Origin: Synechococcus sp. WH 8020
Lineage (GTDB): Bacteria; Cyanobacteriota; Cyanobacteriia; PCC-6307; Cyanobiaceae
Length of the DNA: 64,000 nucleotides
Assembly (NCBI RefSeq): GCF_001040845.1
Contig: NZ_CP011941.1
Coordinates: 2,114,890 to 2,178,889, forward strand
Reading direction: 5' to 3'
The position numbers and the translations under genes are program-made. Of the stretch, positions 27,338 to 36,886 are shown piece after piece (position 1 is the first letter of the stretch; the number at the start of each line of letters is the position of its first letter). The notes beneath the pieces were generated by a model. The model had not been told where the DNA came from. It saw only the letters and a list, made by a program, of their open reading frames with translations, and made no database searches.

Positions 27338-29212
27338 GTGGCGGCTGTGGCACAACACGAGCTAGGAGATTTCATTGAGGCCGCCGGTCTGCTCGAGTAC
27401 GACCCGGCAGCAATCACGCGGATCTATGCCGGCCATCCGCAGCGCCTACTGCGCCGCCTTTGGCAAACCCTTGTCCCCATTGGGCTTTTGCTTCTCGGAA
27501 TCGGTGTCGACAAACTTCTTGGCCTCCTCAGAAACCCTGAACGAGCCCGAAGCAGGGCAAGAGAATTTGCCAATTTGCTCGTTGATCTGGGCCCTGCATT
27601 CATCAAGGCTGGCCAGGCACTCTCCACTCGTCCAGACATCGTTCCTCCTGTGCTGCTCGAGGAACTGTCCCAACTCCAAGATCAACTTCCTGGCTTCGAT
27701 AGCGACCTCGCCATGGCCTGCATCGAGGATGACCTCGGTGCACCAGTGGACAGCATCTATGAGGAACTCGATCGAGAGCCCATCTCCGCGGCGTCTCTTG
27801 GTCAGGTACACCAGGGGTATCTCAAAGGCGGCCAAAAAGTCGCCGTCAAAGTGCAACGACCAGGCTTAAGAGAACAAATCACTCTTGACCTTTATATCGT
27901 TCGCAACATTGCCGCTTGGCTTAACAGCAACATTGGCCTGATTCGTAGTGATCTTGTTGCACTGATCGACGAATTAGGCAGCCGAGTTTTTGAAGAGATG
28001 GATTATCTCAACGAAGCAGCCAATGCAAACAAGTTCCGTGAATTACACAAACAAAATCCACGCATTGCTGTTCCAGAAATCTTTTCCGATGCCACGAGCA
28101 GACGGGTCTTAACAATGGAATGGATCGATGGCGTAAAACTTACAAATTTAGAAGCAGTCAGGGAGTTAGGAATTGATCCCGATGACATGGTTGAAGTGGG
28201 AGTGAGTTGCAGCTTGCAACAGCTTCTTGAACATGGCTTTTTCCATGCTGATCCTCATCCAGGAAACCTTTTAGCCATGGCCGATGGTCGACTGTGCTAT
28301 CTCGATTTCGGGATGATGAGTGAGGTCAGCCGCGAATCCCGTACCGGACTCATCCAGGCCGTTGTTCATCTCGTGAATCGTAATTTCGAACAGCTATCCA
28401 AAGATTTTGTCACGCTTGGGTTTCTAGCCGAAGACGTGAATTTAGAACCAATCGTTCCTGCCTTTGAATCGGTCTTCAGTCAAGCCATTGAGATGGGCGT
28501 GAACCGCATGGATTTTAAAAGCGTGACTGACGATATGTCTGGTGTGATGTACAAATTCCCCTTCCGAGTTCCGCCTTATTACGCCCTGATCATTCGCTCT
28601 CTCGTCACGCTTGAAGGCATCGCACTCAGCGTGGATTCAGAGTTCAAAATTCTTGGTGCGGCCTATCCCTATTTCGCTAGACGTTTAATGGAAGATCCAG
28701 ACCCTCAACTGCGTGAAAGTTTGAAAGAGATGCTGTTCGAAGGTGACGCATTCCGATGGACAAGACTTGAAAACCTTGTCGCAAGCGCAGCGAGTCAAAG
28801 TCAACTAGATCTCGACACGTTGCTCGATCAAGTCCTTGATTTTCTGTTTTCAGCCAACGGCGGCATGCTTCGCAATCAATTGGTTGAAGCTGTCGCTGAT
28901 CGTTTAGATGCCATTGGCTGGACAGCCCTGCAACGGATCGGACGCCGACTGCCGCGGCCTTTGCAACCACCGCTTCTGGTCGATATGGCCCCATCCCTCA
29001 ACGAAGACAGTTATCTCGACCTTGAACCGATCCGGCAGTTGATCAGTGTTTTACAGCAATTGCCAGGTTTCAATCCTGATCTCGTGTTTAGTCGACTTCC
29101 GCGCTTGATTCGTGAACGCGATGCAAGACAAATGGGAGTTGCGCTGGCCCAAGGATTAGCCGAACGCGGAGTTGTCCGCCTCGTCAAAGCAGCGGCGGGA
29201 AGTCCGAATTAG
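27338..29212 (+). CDS. ABC1/AarF/UbiB family atypical kinase
   Basis: The protein has ~624 residues from GTG 27338, which has AAGGG 12 bases upstream; GTG 27347 is an alternative. Kinase motifs are EPISAASLGQVH (the Ala/Gln-rich loop of the family), VAVKVQRPGL with the lysine, GFFHADPHPGNLLAM (catalytic Asp/Asn) and CYLDFGMMSE (metal DFG). C-terminal hydrophobic segments suggest membrane association. Family members support quinone synthesis (UbiB, COQ8) or, in plastids, plastoglobule lipid metabolism; a role in plastoquinone or tocopherol metabolism is plausible here but not shown. It is followed after 10 bp by a DUF1400 gene. Confidence 0.88.
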   Translation: MAAVAQHELGDFIEAAGLLEYDPAAITRIYAGHPQRLLRRLWQTLVPIGLLLLGIGVDKLLGLLRNPERARSRAREFANLLVDLGPAFIKAGQALSTRPDIVPPVLLEELSQLQDQLPGFDSDLAMACIEDDLGAPVDSIYEELDREPISAASLGQVHQGYLKGGQKVAVKVQRPGLREQITLDLYIVRNIAAWLNSNIGLIRSDLVALIDELGSRVFEEMDYLNEAANANKFRELHKQNPRIAVPEIFSDATSRRVLTMEWIDGVKLTNLEAVRELGIDPDDMVEVGVSCSLQQLLEHGFFHADPHPGNLLAMADGRLCYLDFGMMSEVSRESRTGLIQAVVHLVNRNFEQLSKDFVTLGFLAEDVNLEPIVPAFESVFSQAIEMGVNRMDFKSVTDDMSGVMYKFPFRVPPYYALIIRSLVTLEGIALSVDSEFKILGAAYPYFARRLMEDPDPQLRESLKEMLFEGDAFRWTRLENLVASAASQSQLDLDTLLDQVLDFLFSANGGMLRNQLVEAVADRLDAIGWTALQRIGRRLPRPLQPPLLVDMAPSLNEDSYLDLEPIRQLISVLQQLPGFNPDLVFSRLPRLIRERDARQMGVALAQGLAERGVVRLVKAAAGSPN

Positions 29213-29222
29213 ATTCCGGCAA

Positions 29223-29804
29223 ATGATCAAGACCATGCCTCGCAGATCCAGCCGCCAAACCATCCTGGCGCTTGGTGCCGCAATCGGTCTCAGCGTTGCA
29301 TCTGTGCTTCAACCTGCCCATGCAGCCAAGGATGTGGCCCTCGTAAGCGGGGCCTACAAACGGTCGATTGCTGTCAGTGACCTTGTCTATCTCGCAGACA
29401 CTGGCAAAGCTAGGGGCATTCTTTCTGACATTCTTCGTCTCGGAAAACAGGATCCCAAAGAAGTCGCAAAATTACTGAATCAAAAGCTTGATCTTCCTTT
29501 AGTTCTAACCAGTCGTTTGATGTCCACTCGCATTGGAGACGTCATCATCCGTCGTGTCGCATCGATCATTTATCCCCTCAAAGTGCCCGATCCCTCAGTC
29601 AGTGTTCCTGCGATCCGAGCCGGTGTGATTAATGGTCTGCAAAAAGAAGAGGGGGGCCTCTCAGTGATCAATTTTTTAGATGCCTATCCCGCAGAGGTCA
29701 TGGAAGTCAACATTCCCGCCCTGATGGCTTTGATCGAAAAAGCTGAATCCATTGCTGGATTAGTGAAATTCTTCTCCGATTCCCCGCTCGACGGTTTGAA
29801 ATAA
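29223..29804 (+). CDS. Stand-alone DUF1400 exported protein
   Basis: The protein has 193 residues from ATG 29223 (ATG 29235 also possible). A basic start and hydrophobic helix (QTILALGAAIGLSVASVL) end in the cleavage site AHA-AKD, so it is exported. Residues ~45-190 match DUF1400: SIAVSDLVYLADTGKARGILSDILRLGKQDP, then LINQKLDLPLVLTSRLMSTRIGD-like repeats and INFLDAYPAEVMEVN. The family is usually the N-terminal part of cyanobacterial alpha/beta hydrolases, as in the 21032 gene, but no hydrolase domain follows here. It sits 10 bp behind the UbiB-like gene, likely in one operon. Confidence 0.75.
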   Translation: MIKTMPRRSSRQTILALGAAIGLSVASVLQPAHAAKDVALVSGAYKRSIAVSDLVYLADTGKARGILSDILRLGKQDPKEVAKLLNQKLDLPLVLTSRLMSTRIGDVIIRRVASIIYPLKVPDPSVSVPAIRAGVINGLQKEEGGLSVINFLDAYPAEVMEVNIPALMALIEKAESIAGLVKFFSDSPLDGLK

Positions 29805-29869
29805 AGCCCTCGTAAAACCCAGCTCCTCGATCCAGACACATAGATTTCTGGAATTGCTGCTCTCTGCGG

Positions 29870-30976
29870 GTGTCCGTGCTCAAGAACCTCCGCCGGCGTT
29901 TCACGGCCAAACCAGTCATGCAGGACTGGCCAGGCCTGATCGAAGCCTATCGATCCTGGCTTCCCGTTTCCTCAGCCACACCAGTGATCACCCTGCACGA
30001 AGGTGCCACTCCGCTCATCCCCGTGCCATCCATTGCGGAACGGATTGGCCGTGGCGTGAAAGTTTTCGTCAAATACGACGGTCTCAATCCCACCGGATCC
30101 TTCAAGGATCGCGGGATGACCATGGCGATCAGCAAAGCCAAAGAAGCAGGGTGTGAAGCGGTGATTTGTGCCAGCACTGGCAATACCAGTGCTGCTGCCG
30201 CCGCCTATGCCCGTCGAGGCGGAATGCGAGCCTTCGTGTTGATTCCAGACGGATACGTCGCACAGGGGAAACTGGCGCAGGCCTTGGTCTATGGAGCTGA
30301 AGTACTGGCGATCCGGGGGAATTTCGACCGTGCTCTCGACATCGTTCGCGAAGCAGCCGAGAAATATCCGATCACCTTGGTGAATTCGGTGAACCCCTAC
30401 CGCCTGCAAGGACAAAAAACTGCAGCGTTTGAAATCGTCGATGCCTTAGGAGATGCTCCCGACTGGCTGTGCATTCCGATGGGCAACGCCGGCAATATCA
30501 CGGCCTATTGGATGGGGTTCCAGGAATATCAACAAGCTGGGCGCAGTCGGCGTTTGCCGCGAATGATGGGATTCCAAGCCAGTGGCTCCGCGCCACTGGT
30601 GAATGAAACCACCGTGACTGATCCAGAAACAATTGCGACCGCGATTCGCATCGGCAACCCGGTGAACCGAGCAAAGGCCATCGCAGCCCGTCAGGCGAGC
30701 AACGGGGCTTTCCTGGATGTCACCGATGCGGAAATCATCGATGCCTACAAACTTCTCGGTGCCCAAGAAGGAATCTTTTGTGAGCCCGCTAGCGCAGCCT
30801 CAGTAGCCGGGTTAATCAAGCGTGCCGCAGAGGTTCCAGACGGATCCACAGTGGTCTGTGTGTTGACGGGAAATGGTCTGAAAGATCCGGACTGTGCGAT
30901 CAACAACAACGACGCTGCCTTCTACGCCGATCTTGATCCTGATCTGAGCACCGTGGCCAAGGTGATGGGGTTTTAA
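29870..30976 (+). CDS. thrC: Threonine synthase
   Basis: The protein has 368 residues from GTG 29870; ATG 29918 (MQDWPGLIEAYRSWLP) would give 352, closer to the usual length, and may be the true start. It is a PLP fold-type II enzyme: NPTGSFKDRGMTMAI contains the Schiff-base Lys, CASTGNTSAAAAAYARRGG is the substrate Ser/Thr/Asn loop, and PMGNAGNITAYW binds the PLP phosphate. It turns O-phosphohomoserine into threonine. No thr-operon partners are adjacent. A plus-strand permease gene follows after 96 bp. Confidence 0.95.
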   Translation: MSVLKNLRRRFTAKPVMQDWPGLIEAYRSWLPVSSATPVITLHEGATPLIPVPSIAERIGRGVKVFVKYDGLNPTGSFKDRGMTMAISKAKEAGCEAVICASTGNTSAAAAAYARRGGMRAFVLIPDGYVAQGKLAQALVYGAEVLAIRGNFDRALDIVREAAEKYPITLVNSVNPYRLQGQKTAAFEIVDALGDAPDWLCIPMGNAGNITAYWMGFQEYQQAGRSRRLPRMMGFQASGSAPLVNETTVTDPETIATAIRIGNPVNRAKAIAARQASNGAFLDVTDAEIIDAYKLLGAQEGIFCEPASAASVAGLIKRAAEVPDGSTVVCVLTGNGLKDPDCAINNNDAAFYADLDPDLSTVAKVMGF

Positions 30977-31072
30977 CGCGTCGCACCCTTGAAAAACCAA
31001 AACACAGCCTGCAGTCGTCTGCATTACCGCCATCGGTTCTGAAGCCCACTTAACAATGTTGATGTCATCCGA

Positions 31073-32071
31073 ATGAGCGGATTCATGGATGTCAACACCT
31101 GGATGATCGTTGGCTTCTTATTGGCCGCCTACTCGGTAGTCGCCAACGACTCACTGCAAACCCTCGGCACTTACATCTCTTCCAACAAGACACGCAGCCC
31201 CAAAGTCGTGCAGATGCTCTTCATCTGCACGGTCACAATTGCGGTACTGATGCTGGGCTGGTTTCTCAATTATGGGGATCCTGCTTGGGGTCGCCTCAAT
31301 GTTCCTGGTAAGGAGTTCCCGCTTCCTGAACCCTTTACCTGGGTCTACATCCTTCCTCCCCTCGCCGTGCTGGCTCTCACCCAATGGGGTGCACCCGTGA
31401 GCACCTCCTTTCTGGTGCTCTCGACGTTCAAGCCAGCCAATATCGGACAGCTGCTGAATAGCTCTCTTACGGGTTACATCGTGGCGTTTGGCGTAGGTCT
31501 CATCGCCTACGGCCTGGGAATGTGGCTGCTGGAGCGCTGGGTGTTCCAGCAGACGCAAGAAGGCCAAAAGGTCAACAAGATCTGGTATGTCCTGCAGTGG
31601 TTTTCCACCGGTTTTCTATGGAGCATGTGGCTGGTGCAGGACCTCGCAAACATTTTTGTTTTCCTACCTCGCCAGCTTGACTTCTTCCCTATGGCGATTT
31701 GCACGGCAGTGCTCTGCGTGGGCCTCTGTGTACTGGTCGCCACCGGCGGTGGCCCTCTCCAGGCCGTACTTCGCACCAAGACCAACAGCTCCGATTTGCG
31801 CTCGGCCACGGTGATTGATTTTTTCTTTGGTCTCTGCCTTCTCTACAAAGCCTTCCTGTCCACCTTCCCTCTCAGCACCACATGGGTGTTCCTGGGGTTA
31901 ATCGGTGGCCGGGAGGTTGCCCTGCGGGTTAAGGAAAAAGAGTTTGAGTTTGTATTCACCAATCGAGAAGGCGGAAATCTTGGACGGATCATCGGTCATG
32001 ACCTTTGGAAAGCCTTCGTCGGCCTGGTGGTGAGCCTGGGGATTGCCCTCGGGATTCAAACTCTGGTTTGA
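31073..32071 (+). CDS. Divergent PiT-like (phosphate permease family) membrane protein
   Basis: The protein has 332 residues with about nine hydrophobic segments. Two inverted signature-like motifs resemble PiT (COG0306, PF01384) permeases: SVVANDSLQTLGTYISS near residue 21 and QWGAPVSTSFLVLSTF near residue 105, and PLSTTWVFLGLIGGRE near residue 270. PiT proteins move inorganic phosphate or sulfate with a cation. Here the usual GANDVAN is altered to VANDSLQ, so substrate and even transport are not certain. It is the last gene before the dnaN leader region. pstS in this window suggests a phosphate link, but that is inference. Confidence 0.7.
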   Translation: MSGFMDVNTWMIVGFLLAAYSVVANDSLQTLGTYISSNKTRSPKVVQMLFICTVTIAVLMLGWFLNYGDPAWGRLNVPGKEFPLPEPFTWVYILPPLAVLALTQWGAPVSTSFLVLSTFKPANIGQLLNSSLTGYIVAFGVGLIAYGLGMWLLERWVFQQTQEGQKVNKIWYVLQWFSTGFLWSMWLVQDLANIFVFLPRQLDFFPMAICTAVLCVGLCVLVATGGGPLQAVLRTKTNSSDLRSATVIDFFFGLCLLYKAFLSTFPLSTTWVFLGLIGGREVALRVKEKEFEFVFTNREGGNLGRIIGHDLWKAFVGLVVSLGIALGIQTLV

Positions 32072-32218
32072 CTCAGCGGCAGTTGAATTCCCCCAACACT
32101 GGATTTCCAAAGAATGGAAGGGGTGTCTGCCCCTTGTTGAACCTCCCATCACCATCAAATTGAAGAGGTTCGGGACAGAAAGTGCCTGCGGAATCCACCG
32201 ATTAACAGCCTTCTAAAC

Positions 32219-32391
32219 CGTGGAAAACCAGGGACAACTCAGCCGCAAAAAGCACCACCGCTTTTCCCCAGGCTGTGAGCAATGGGGAAAAGGGTCAATT
32301 GTCCCCAATGCCTCGCTGAGATTCCACAACCGTTTTCAAGTCAAAAGCAAGACAAACACTGGGGTTAAGGACTCTTTCCCTCCTTTCCACA
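32219..32391. repeat. Cluster of DnaA-box-like 9-mers
   Basis: Motifs, read as TTTTCCACA-like: TTTTCCACG (minus, 32219-32227), TTTTCCCCA (plus, 32262-32270), TTTTCCCCA (minus, 32283-32291), TTGTCCCCA (plus, 32299-32307), GATTCCACA (plus, 32320-32328) and CTTTCCACA (plus, 32383-32391). They alternate in orientation within 173 bp. Confidence 0.6.
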
Positions 32392-32402
32392 AGACCTACT
32401 AC

Positions 32403-32441
32403 GGCTGTTTTAGTAGTTCTTTTAAGAGAATAAAAACAGCC
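32403..32441. repeat. Large inverted repeat near dnaN
   Basis: The arms GGCTGTTTT (32403-32411) and AAAACAGCC (32433-32441) are perfectly complementary. The 21-nt centre contains a smaller near-palindrome TTCTTTTAAGAGAA. An overlapping alternative pair ACTAC / GTAGT shares the left arm. No T-run follows on either strand, so it is not a normal terminator. Confidence 0.7.
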
Positions 32442-32541
32442 CTAAAGCCGGGGAACACAAAAAAAGCGTGAAACCATTGCGCTTCTCCCAAGCCTGTGAA
32501 ATTGTGAGGGGAGATTTGTTCACGCCGTTGATTCGGACCTC

Positions 32542-33699
32542 ATGAAATTGGTCTGTTCCCAGGCAGAACTCAACGCAGCTCTGCAGTTGGTCAGTCGAGC
32601 TGTCGCTTCGCGTCCAACCCATCCGGTGTTGGCCAATGTTTTGCTCACTGCCGATGCCGGCACCGATCGGCTCAGCCTCACAGGATTTGATCTGAATTTG
32701 GGAATTCAGACGTCACTCCCTGCTTCAGTCGACACAAGTGGTGCCGTGACATTGCCCGCCCGCTTGCTTGGTGAAATCGTCTCCAAGCTGTCCAGTGATT
32801 CGCCGGTTTCATTGTCCAGTGATGCGGGTGCCGAACAGGTTGAGCTCACCAGCTCCAGCGGCAGTTATCAGATGCGAGGAATGCCCGCTGATGATTTTCC
32901 TGAGCTCCCACTCGTGGAGAACGGCACAGCCTTACGTGTCGATCCCTCCTCTTTGCTGAAAGCTCTGCGCGCGACCTTGTTCGCAAGTAGTGCTGATGAG
33001 GCGAAACAGCTCCTCACAGGAGTTCATCTGCGCTTCAATCAGAAACGTTTGGAGGCCGCATCCACCGACGGGCATCGTCTTGCGATGTTGACGGTTGAGG
33101 ATGCCTTGCAGGCTGAAATCAATGCTGACGAGTCTGAGCCTGCTGAATTAGCGGTCACGCTTCCGGCACGCTCCCTGCGTGAGGTGGAGCGATTAATGGC
33201 GAGCTGGAAAGGCGATGATCCGGTCAGCCTGTTCTGTGAGCGAGGTCAGGTCGTCGTGCTCGCGGCCGATCAGATGGTGACGAGTCGCACCCTGGAAGGG
33301 ACCTATCCCAATTACCGCCAGCTGATTCCCGATGGTTTTAGCCGCACGATTGATCTGGATCGGCGGGCTTTCATCTCTGCTTTGGAACGCATCGCAGTCT
33401 TGGCTGACCAACACAACAATGTGGTCCGGATCGCTACGGAACCAGCCACGGGATTGGTTCAGATCAGTGCTGATGCCCAAGATGTGGGTAGTGGTTCTGA
33501 GTCGTTACCAGCCGAGATCAATGGCGATGCCGTACAAATTGCCTTCAATGTGCGTTATGTGCTGGATGGCCTCAAGGCCATGGATTGTGATCGCATCAGG
33601 TTGTCTTGCAACGCTCCAACAACGCCGGCGATCCTCACCCCAACCAATGATGAGTCTGGACTCACCTACCTGGTGATGCCTGTTCAGATCCGTTCCTGA
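32542..33699 (+). CDS. dnaN: DNA polymerase III beta sliding clamp
   Basis: The protein has 385 residues, standard length, starting MKLVCSQAELNAALQLVSRAV. It has three repeated clamp domains (~1-125, 126-255, 256-385), with family segments such as LLTGVHLRFN and STDGHRLAML in domain 2, and the C-terminal hydrophobic pocket end YLVMPVQIRS. The ring tethers polymerases, ligase and mismatch proteins to DNA. It is the first gene of the conserved origin-proximal block. It is followed after 16 bp by a PRC-barrel gene and then purL, probably in one transcript. Confidence 0.97.
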   Translation: MKLVCSQAELNAALQLVSRAVASRPTHPVLANVLLTADAGTDRLSLTGFDLNLGIQTSLPASVDTSGAVTLPARLLGEIVSKLSSDSPVSLSSDAGAEQVELTSSSGSYQMRGMPADDFPELPLVENGTALRVDPSSLLKALRATLFASSADEAKQLLTGVHLRFNQKRLEAASTDGHRLAMLTVEDALQAEINADESEPAELAVTLPARSLREVERLMASWKGDDPVSLFCERGQVVVLAADQMVTSRTLEGTYPNYRQLIPDGFSRTIDLDRRAFISALERIAVLADQHNNVVRIATEPATGLVQISADAQDVGSGSESLPAEINGDAVQIAFNVRYVLDGLKAMDCDRIRLSCNAPTTPAILTPTNDESGLTYLVMPVQIRS

Positions 33700-33715
33700 A
33701 ACCGTTCACGACCTC

Positions 33716-34516
33716 TTGACTGTTCCGGACCAGCTCCTCTTGAGCGATCTGTTGCACCACCGGGTGCGCTGTGATCAAGGCCTTGATCATGGGCCAGGGG
33801 TGATGGCTTGGATGCATCCGCCTGTCCATCGGTTGCTCGGTTGGGTGAGTCGCCCGTCTGCGTTGCGTACCAGTCGAGATGTGTGGCGACTGGATCAATG
33901 TCGTGGATTCGACGACCAGCAGGTTTTTGTGAAGGGGGCTCCTGCTGAAGCTGATCAGATCACCTTGGATCGGTTGCCAACCTTGCTGGATGCCGATCTT
34001 CTCAACGCCGATGGAGAGAGGATTGGCATCATCGCCGATTTGGCTTTCTTGCCAGCGAGCGGGCAAATCAGTCATTACCTGGTGGCACGCAGTGACCCTC
34101 GCCTACCTGGAACCAGTCGCTGGCGCTTGTTGCCAGATCGAATCGTTGATCAACAGCCTGGCTTGGTGTCCACGGCTATCCATGAGCTCGATGATTTGCC
34201 TCTGGCTCGGGCCAGTGTTCGTCAGGATTTTCTTCAGCGTTCAAGGCATTGGAGGGAACAGCTCCAGCAGTTTGGAGATCGCGCTGGTGAGCGCCTAGAG
34301 GGCTGGTTAGAAGAACCGCCTTGGGACGAGCATCCTGCGGCCTCAGACATTGCCTCTTCCTATCCGTCAGCAGCATCTTCCACTGTCGACCCATTAGACG
34401 ACTGGGATGATGGCGATTGGCCCGATGAGCCTGGGGGTGAGCGTGGCCGTTCAGCTCGAAATCATTCAAGGGATCGACACGATTGGCCTGATCATGAGGA
34501 AGATCCTTGGGTCTGA
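33716..34516 (+). CDS. PRC-barrel-like conserved protein between dnaN and purL
   Basis: The protein has 266 residues from TTG 33716 (MTVPDQLLLSDLLHHRV); no ATG fits. Residues ~85-155 (LLDADLLNADGERIGIIADLAFL ... YLVARSDPRLPGTSRWRLLP) resemble a PRC barrel. The last ~80 residues are acidic and low-complexity (DPLDDWDDGDWPDEP, ending HEEDPWV) and probably disordered. The same gene slot between dnaN and purL is filled by a similar conserved hypothetical protein in marine picocyanobacteria. PRC barrels occur in photosynthetic reaction-centre H subunits and in RNA-processing proteins; no function can be set here. Confidence 0.7.
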   Translation: MTVPDQLLLSDLLHHRVRCDQGLDHGPGVMAWMHPPVHRLLGWVSRPSALRTSRDVWRLDQCRGFDDQQVFVKGAPAEADQITLDRLPTLLDADLLNADGERIGIIADLAFLPASGQISHYLVARSDPRLPGTSRWRLLPDRIVDQQPGLVSTAIHELDDLPLARASVRQDFLQRSRHWREQLQQFGDRAGERLEGWLEEPPWDEHPAASDIASSYPSAASSTVDPLDDWDDGDWPDEPGGERGRSARNHSRDRHDWPDHEEDPWV

Positions 34517-34552
34517 TCGTCGGCAACACTGGGTACAGATGACTCATCGGTT

Positions 34553-36886
34553 GTGACCCAGTCCTCTCATGCGGTTGCGGCATTTGATCTTGGGGCGGCT
34601 CTGCGCCAGGAAGGGCTCAACGAAACGGATTACAGCGAAATTCAGCGGCGTCTTGGACGGGATCCGAATCGTGCCGAGTTGGGCATGTTTGGGGTGATGT
34701 GGTCAGAGCATTGCTGTTACCGCAATTCCAGACCCCTTCTGAGTGGCTTCCCAACGGAAGGCCCACGCATCCTTGTGGGCCCTGGCGAGAACGCCGGCGT
34801 GGTGGATCTTGGAGAAGGTCACCGCTTGGCGTTCAAAGTTGAAAGCCACAACCACCCTTCAGCTGTTGAGCCTTTTCAGGGAGCTGCCACGGGTGTTGGT
34901 GGCATCCTGCGTGACATTTTCACGATGGGCGCTAGGCCGATTGCGTTGCTGAATGCCTTGCGTTTTGGACCACTGGACGAACCAGCGACCCGTGGATTGG
35001 TGGAAGGGGTTGTGGCTGGCATTGCTCACTACGGCAATTGCGTAGGCGTGCCCACCGTGGGTGGAGAGGTTGCCTTTGATCCGTCGTATCAAGGCAACCC
35101 CTTGGTGAACGCCATGGCCCTGGGCCTGATGGAAACGGATGACATCGTTCGTTCGGGAGCCGCTGGGGTCGGTAATCCAGTGGTGTACGTCGGGAGCACC
35201 ACGGGCAGAGATGGCATGGGAGGTGCCAGTTTTGCGAGCGCTGAGCTCAGCGCGGATTCACTCGATGATCGCCCTGCTGTGCAGGTTGGAGATCCCTTTC
35301 TCGAGAAGGGCTTGATTGAGGCTTGTCTGGAAGCCTTTCAAAGCGGTGATGTTGTAGCTGCTCAGGATATGGGTGCTGCGGGTCTTACCTGTAGTTGTTC
35401 GGAGATGGCCGCTAAGGGAGATGTCGGTGTCGAGTTGGACCTCGATCGGGTGCCCGCAAGAGAAAAAGGCATGACCGCCTACGAATTCCTGCTTTCGGAA
35501 TCGCAAGAGCGCATGTTGTTTGTGGTCCGTTCAGGTCGGGAGGAGCAGCTGATGAAGCGTTTCCGGCGTTGGGGGCTTCAGGCAGCGGTCGTCGGTCGGG
35601 TTTTGGAAGAGCCGGTGGTGAGGGTGTTGCAACACGGTGCTGTCGCGGCAGAAGTTCCGGCCCGGGCTTTGGCTGAAGACACACCGATCAACAAGCACGA
35701 GCTGCTTTCCGAGCCTCCAGATGACATCCAGACTCACTGGACCTGGCGTGAATCAGATCTTCCTAGTCCTGCCATCGATCGCGATTGGAATGCGGATCTG
35801 CTGCGTTTGCTGGATGACCCCACGATTGCCAGCAAGCGCTGGATTTATCGCCAATACGACCAGCAGGTGCTGGCCAATACGGTGATTCGAGCCGGTGGTG
35901 CGGATGCTGCTGTGGTTCGTCTCCGTCCTCAACAGGGTGATGCATCGTTGCAAACGTCTCAGCGTGGCGTTGCGGCCACGCTGGATTGTCCCAATCGCTG
36001 GGTGGCGCTCGACCCAGAGCGGGGAGCGATCGCAGCGGTGGCTGAGGCTGCCCGCAATCTCAGTTGTGTTGGAGCCCAGCCGATCGCTGTGACCGACAAC
36101 CTGAATTTCCCATCTCCGGAAACCCCCAAGGGGTATTGGCAATTGGCGATGGCATGCCGCGGCCTATCCCAGGCCTGTCGCGCCTTGGGCACCCCTGTCA
36201 CCGGTGGCAATGTCTCTCTCTACAACGAAACAAGGGGGGACGATGGCAGTCTTCAGCCCATTCACCCCACGCCTGTTGTGGGCATGGTGGGACTGGTGGA
36301 AGATCTCAACCGCACCGGAGGTTTGGCTTGGCGTCAACCTGGCGATCTTGTGGTGCTGCTTGGTGTCTCCACAGATGAGGAGGGGAATGAAAGTGTTGGC
36401 TTGGCGGGCAGTAGCTACCAGGGAGTTGTTCACGGGTTGCTCACTGGTCGTCCCCCGAGCGTGGATCTGGAATTGGAGATTCAAGTTCAAGCTTTGGTTC
36501 GTCAGGCGTTTGCCCAGGGAGTGTTGGCTTCAGCCCACGACAGCAGTGATGGTGGGTTGGCTGTAGCGCTTGCGGAAAGTGCCCTGGCCTCTGGCCTTGG
36601 GGTTGACCTGAACCTGCCCCATCGGTCTGCTCGGTTGGATCGTGTTTTGTTTGCTGAAGGCGGTGCACGCATTGTCGTTACGGTTCGCGCAGAACAGCAC
36701 AGTGCCTGGCACGCTTTGCTGATCTCGCAAGAGCATCAACGCGTTCCTGTGACAGAGATTGGAACCGTTGCCGACCATGGTTGTTTCCGATTGGCGGTGG
36801 GGAACCATCCAGTGATTGATCTTGCCGTTGAGACCCTGCGAGAGCAATACGAACAAGCGGTTCCCCGTCGCCTCGGAGCGGTTTGA
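34553..36886 (+). CDS. purL: Phosphoribosylformylglycinamidine synthase subunit II
   Basis: The protein has 777 residues from GTG 34553, the length of small-type PurL that works with separate PurS and PurQ (not in the window). Motifs are [15 protein letters not shown] (substrate/ATP region), [27 protein letters not shown], and DLSDGGL-like [12 protein letters not shown] near the C-terminus. It converts FGAR to FGAM with ATP and ammonia from the PurQ glutaminase. The stop overlaps purF by one base (TGATG), so the pair is translationally coupled. Confidence 0.97.
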   Translation: MTQSSHAVAAFDLGAALRQEGLNETDYSEIQRRLGRDPNRAELGMFGVMWSEHCCYRNSRPLLSGFPTEGPRILVGPGENAGVVDLGEGHRLAFKVESHNHPSAVEPFQGAATGVGGILRDIFTMGARPIALLNALRFGPLDEPATRGLVEGVVAGIAHYGNCVGVPTVGGEVAFDPSYQGNPLVNAMALGLMETDDIVRSGAAGVGNPVVYVGSTTGRDGMGGASFASAELSADSLDDRPAVQVGDPFLEKGLIEACLEAFQSGDVVAAQDMGAAGLTCSCSEMAAKGDVGVELDLDRVPAREKGMTAYEFLLSESQERMLFVVRSGREEQLMKRFRRWGLQAAVVGRVLEEPVVRVLQHGAVAAEVPARALAEDTPINKHELLSEPPDDIQTHWTWRESDLPSPAIDRDWNADLLRLLDDPTIASKRWIYRQYDQQVLANTVIRAGGADAAVVRLRPQQGDASLQTSQRGVAATLDCPNRWVALDPERGAIAAVAEAARNLSCVGAQPIAVTDNLNFPSPETPKGYWQLAMACRGLSQACRALGTPVTGGNVSLYNETRGDDGSLQPIHPTPVVGMVGLVEDLNRTGGLAWRQPGDLVVLLGVSTDEEGNESVGLAGSSYQGVVHGLLTGRPPSVDLELEIQVQALVRQAFAQGVLASAHDSSDGGLAVALAESALASGLGVDLNLPHRSARLDRVLFAEGGARIVVTVRAEQHSAWHALLISQEHQRVPVTEIGTVADHGCFRLAVGNHPVIDLAVETLREQYEQAVPRRLGAV

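Larger units (their letters stand above)
32072..32541. other. Probable replication origin region (oriC) before dnaN
   Basis: 470 bp without a supported gene. It holds several 8-of-9 matches to the cyanobacterial DnaA box TTTTCCACA: 32219-32227 (minus strand), 32262-32270, 32283-32291 (minus strand) and 32383-32391, plus weaker forms at 32299-32307 and 32320-32328. A large hairpin lies at 32403-32441. In Synechococcus elongatus oriC is next to dnaN, and marine picocyanobacterial genomes are numbered from dnaN. The gene order to the right matches that convention. dnaA itself is not in the window, as is normal for cyanobacteria. Confidence 0.62.
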
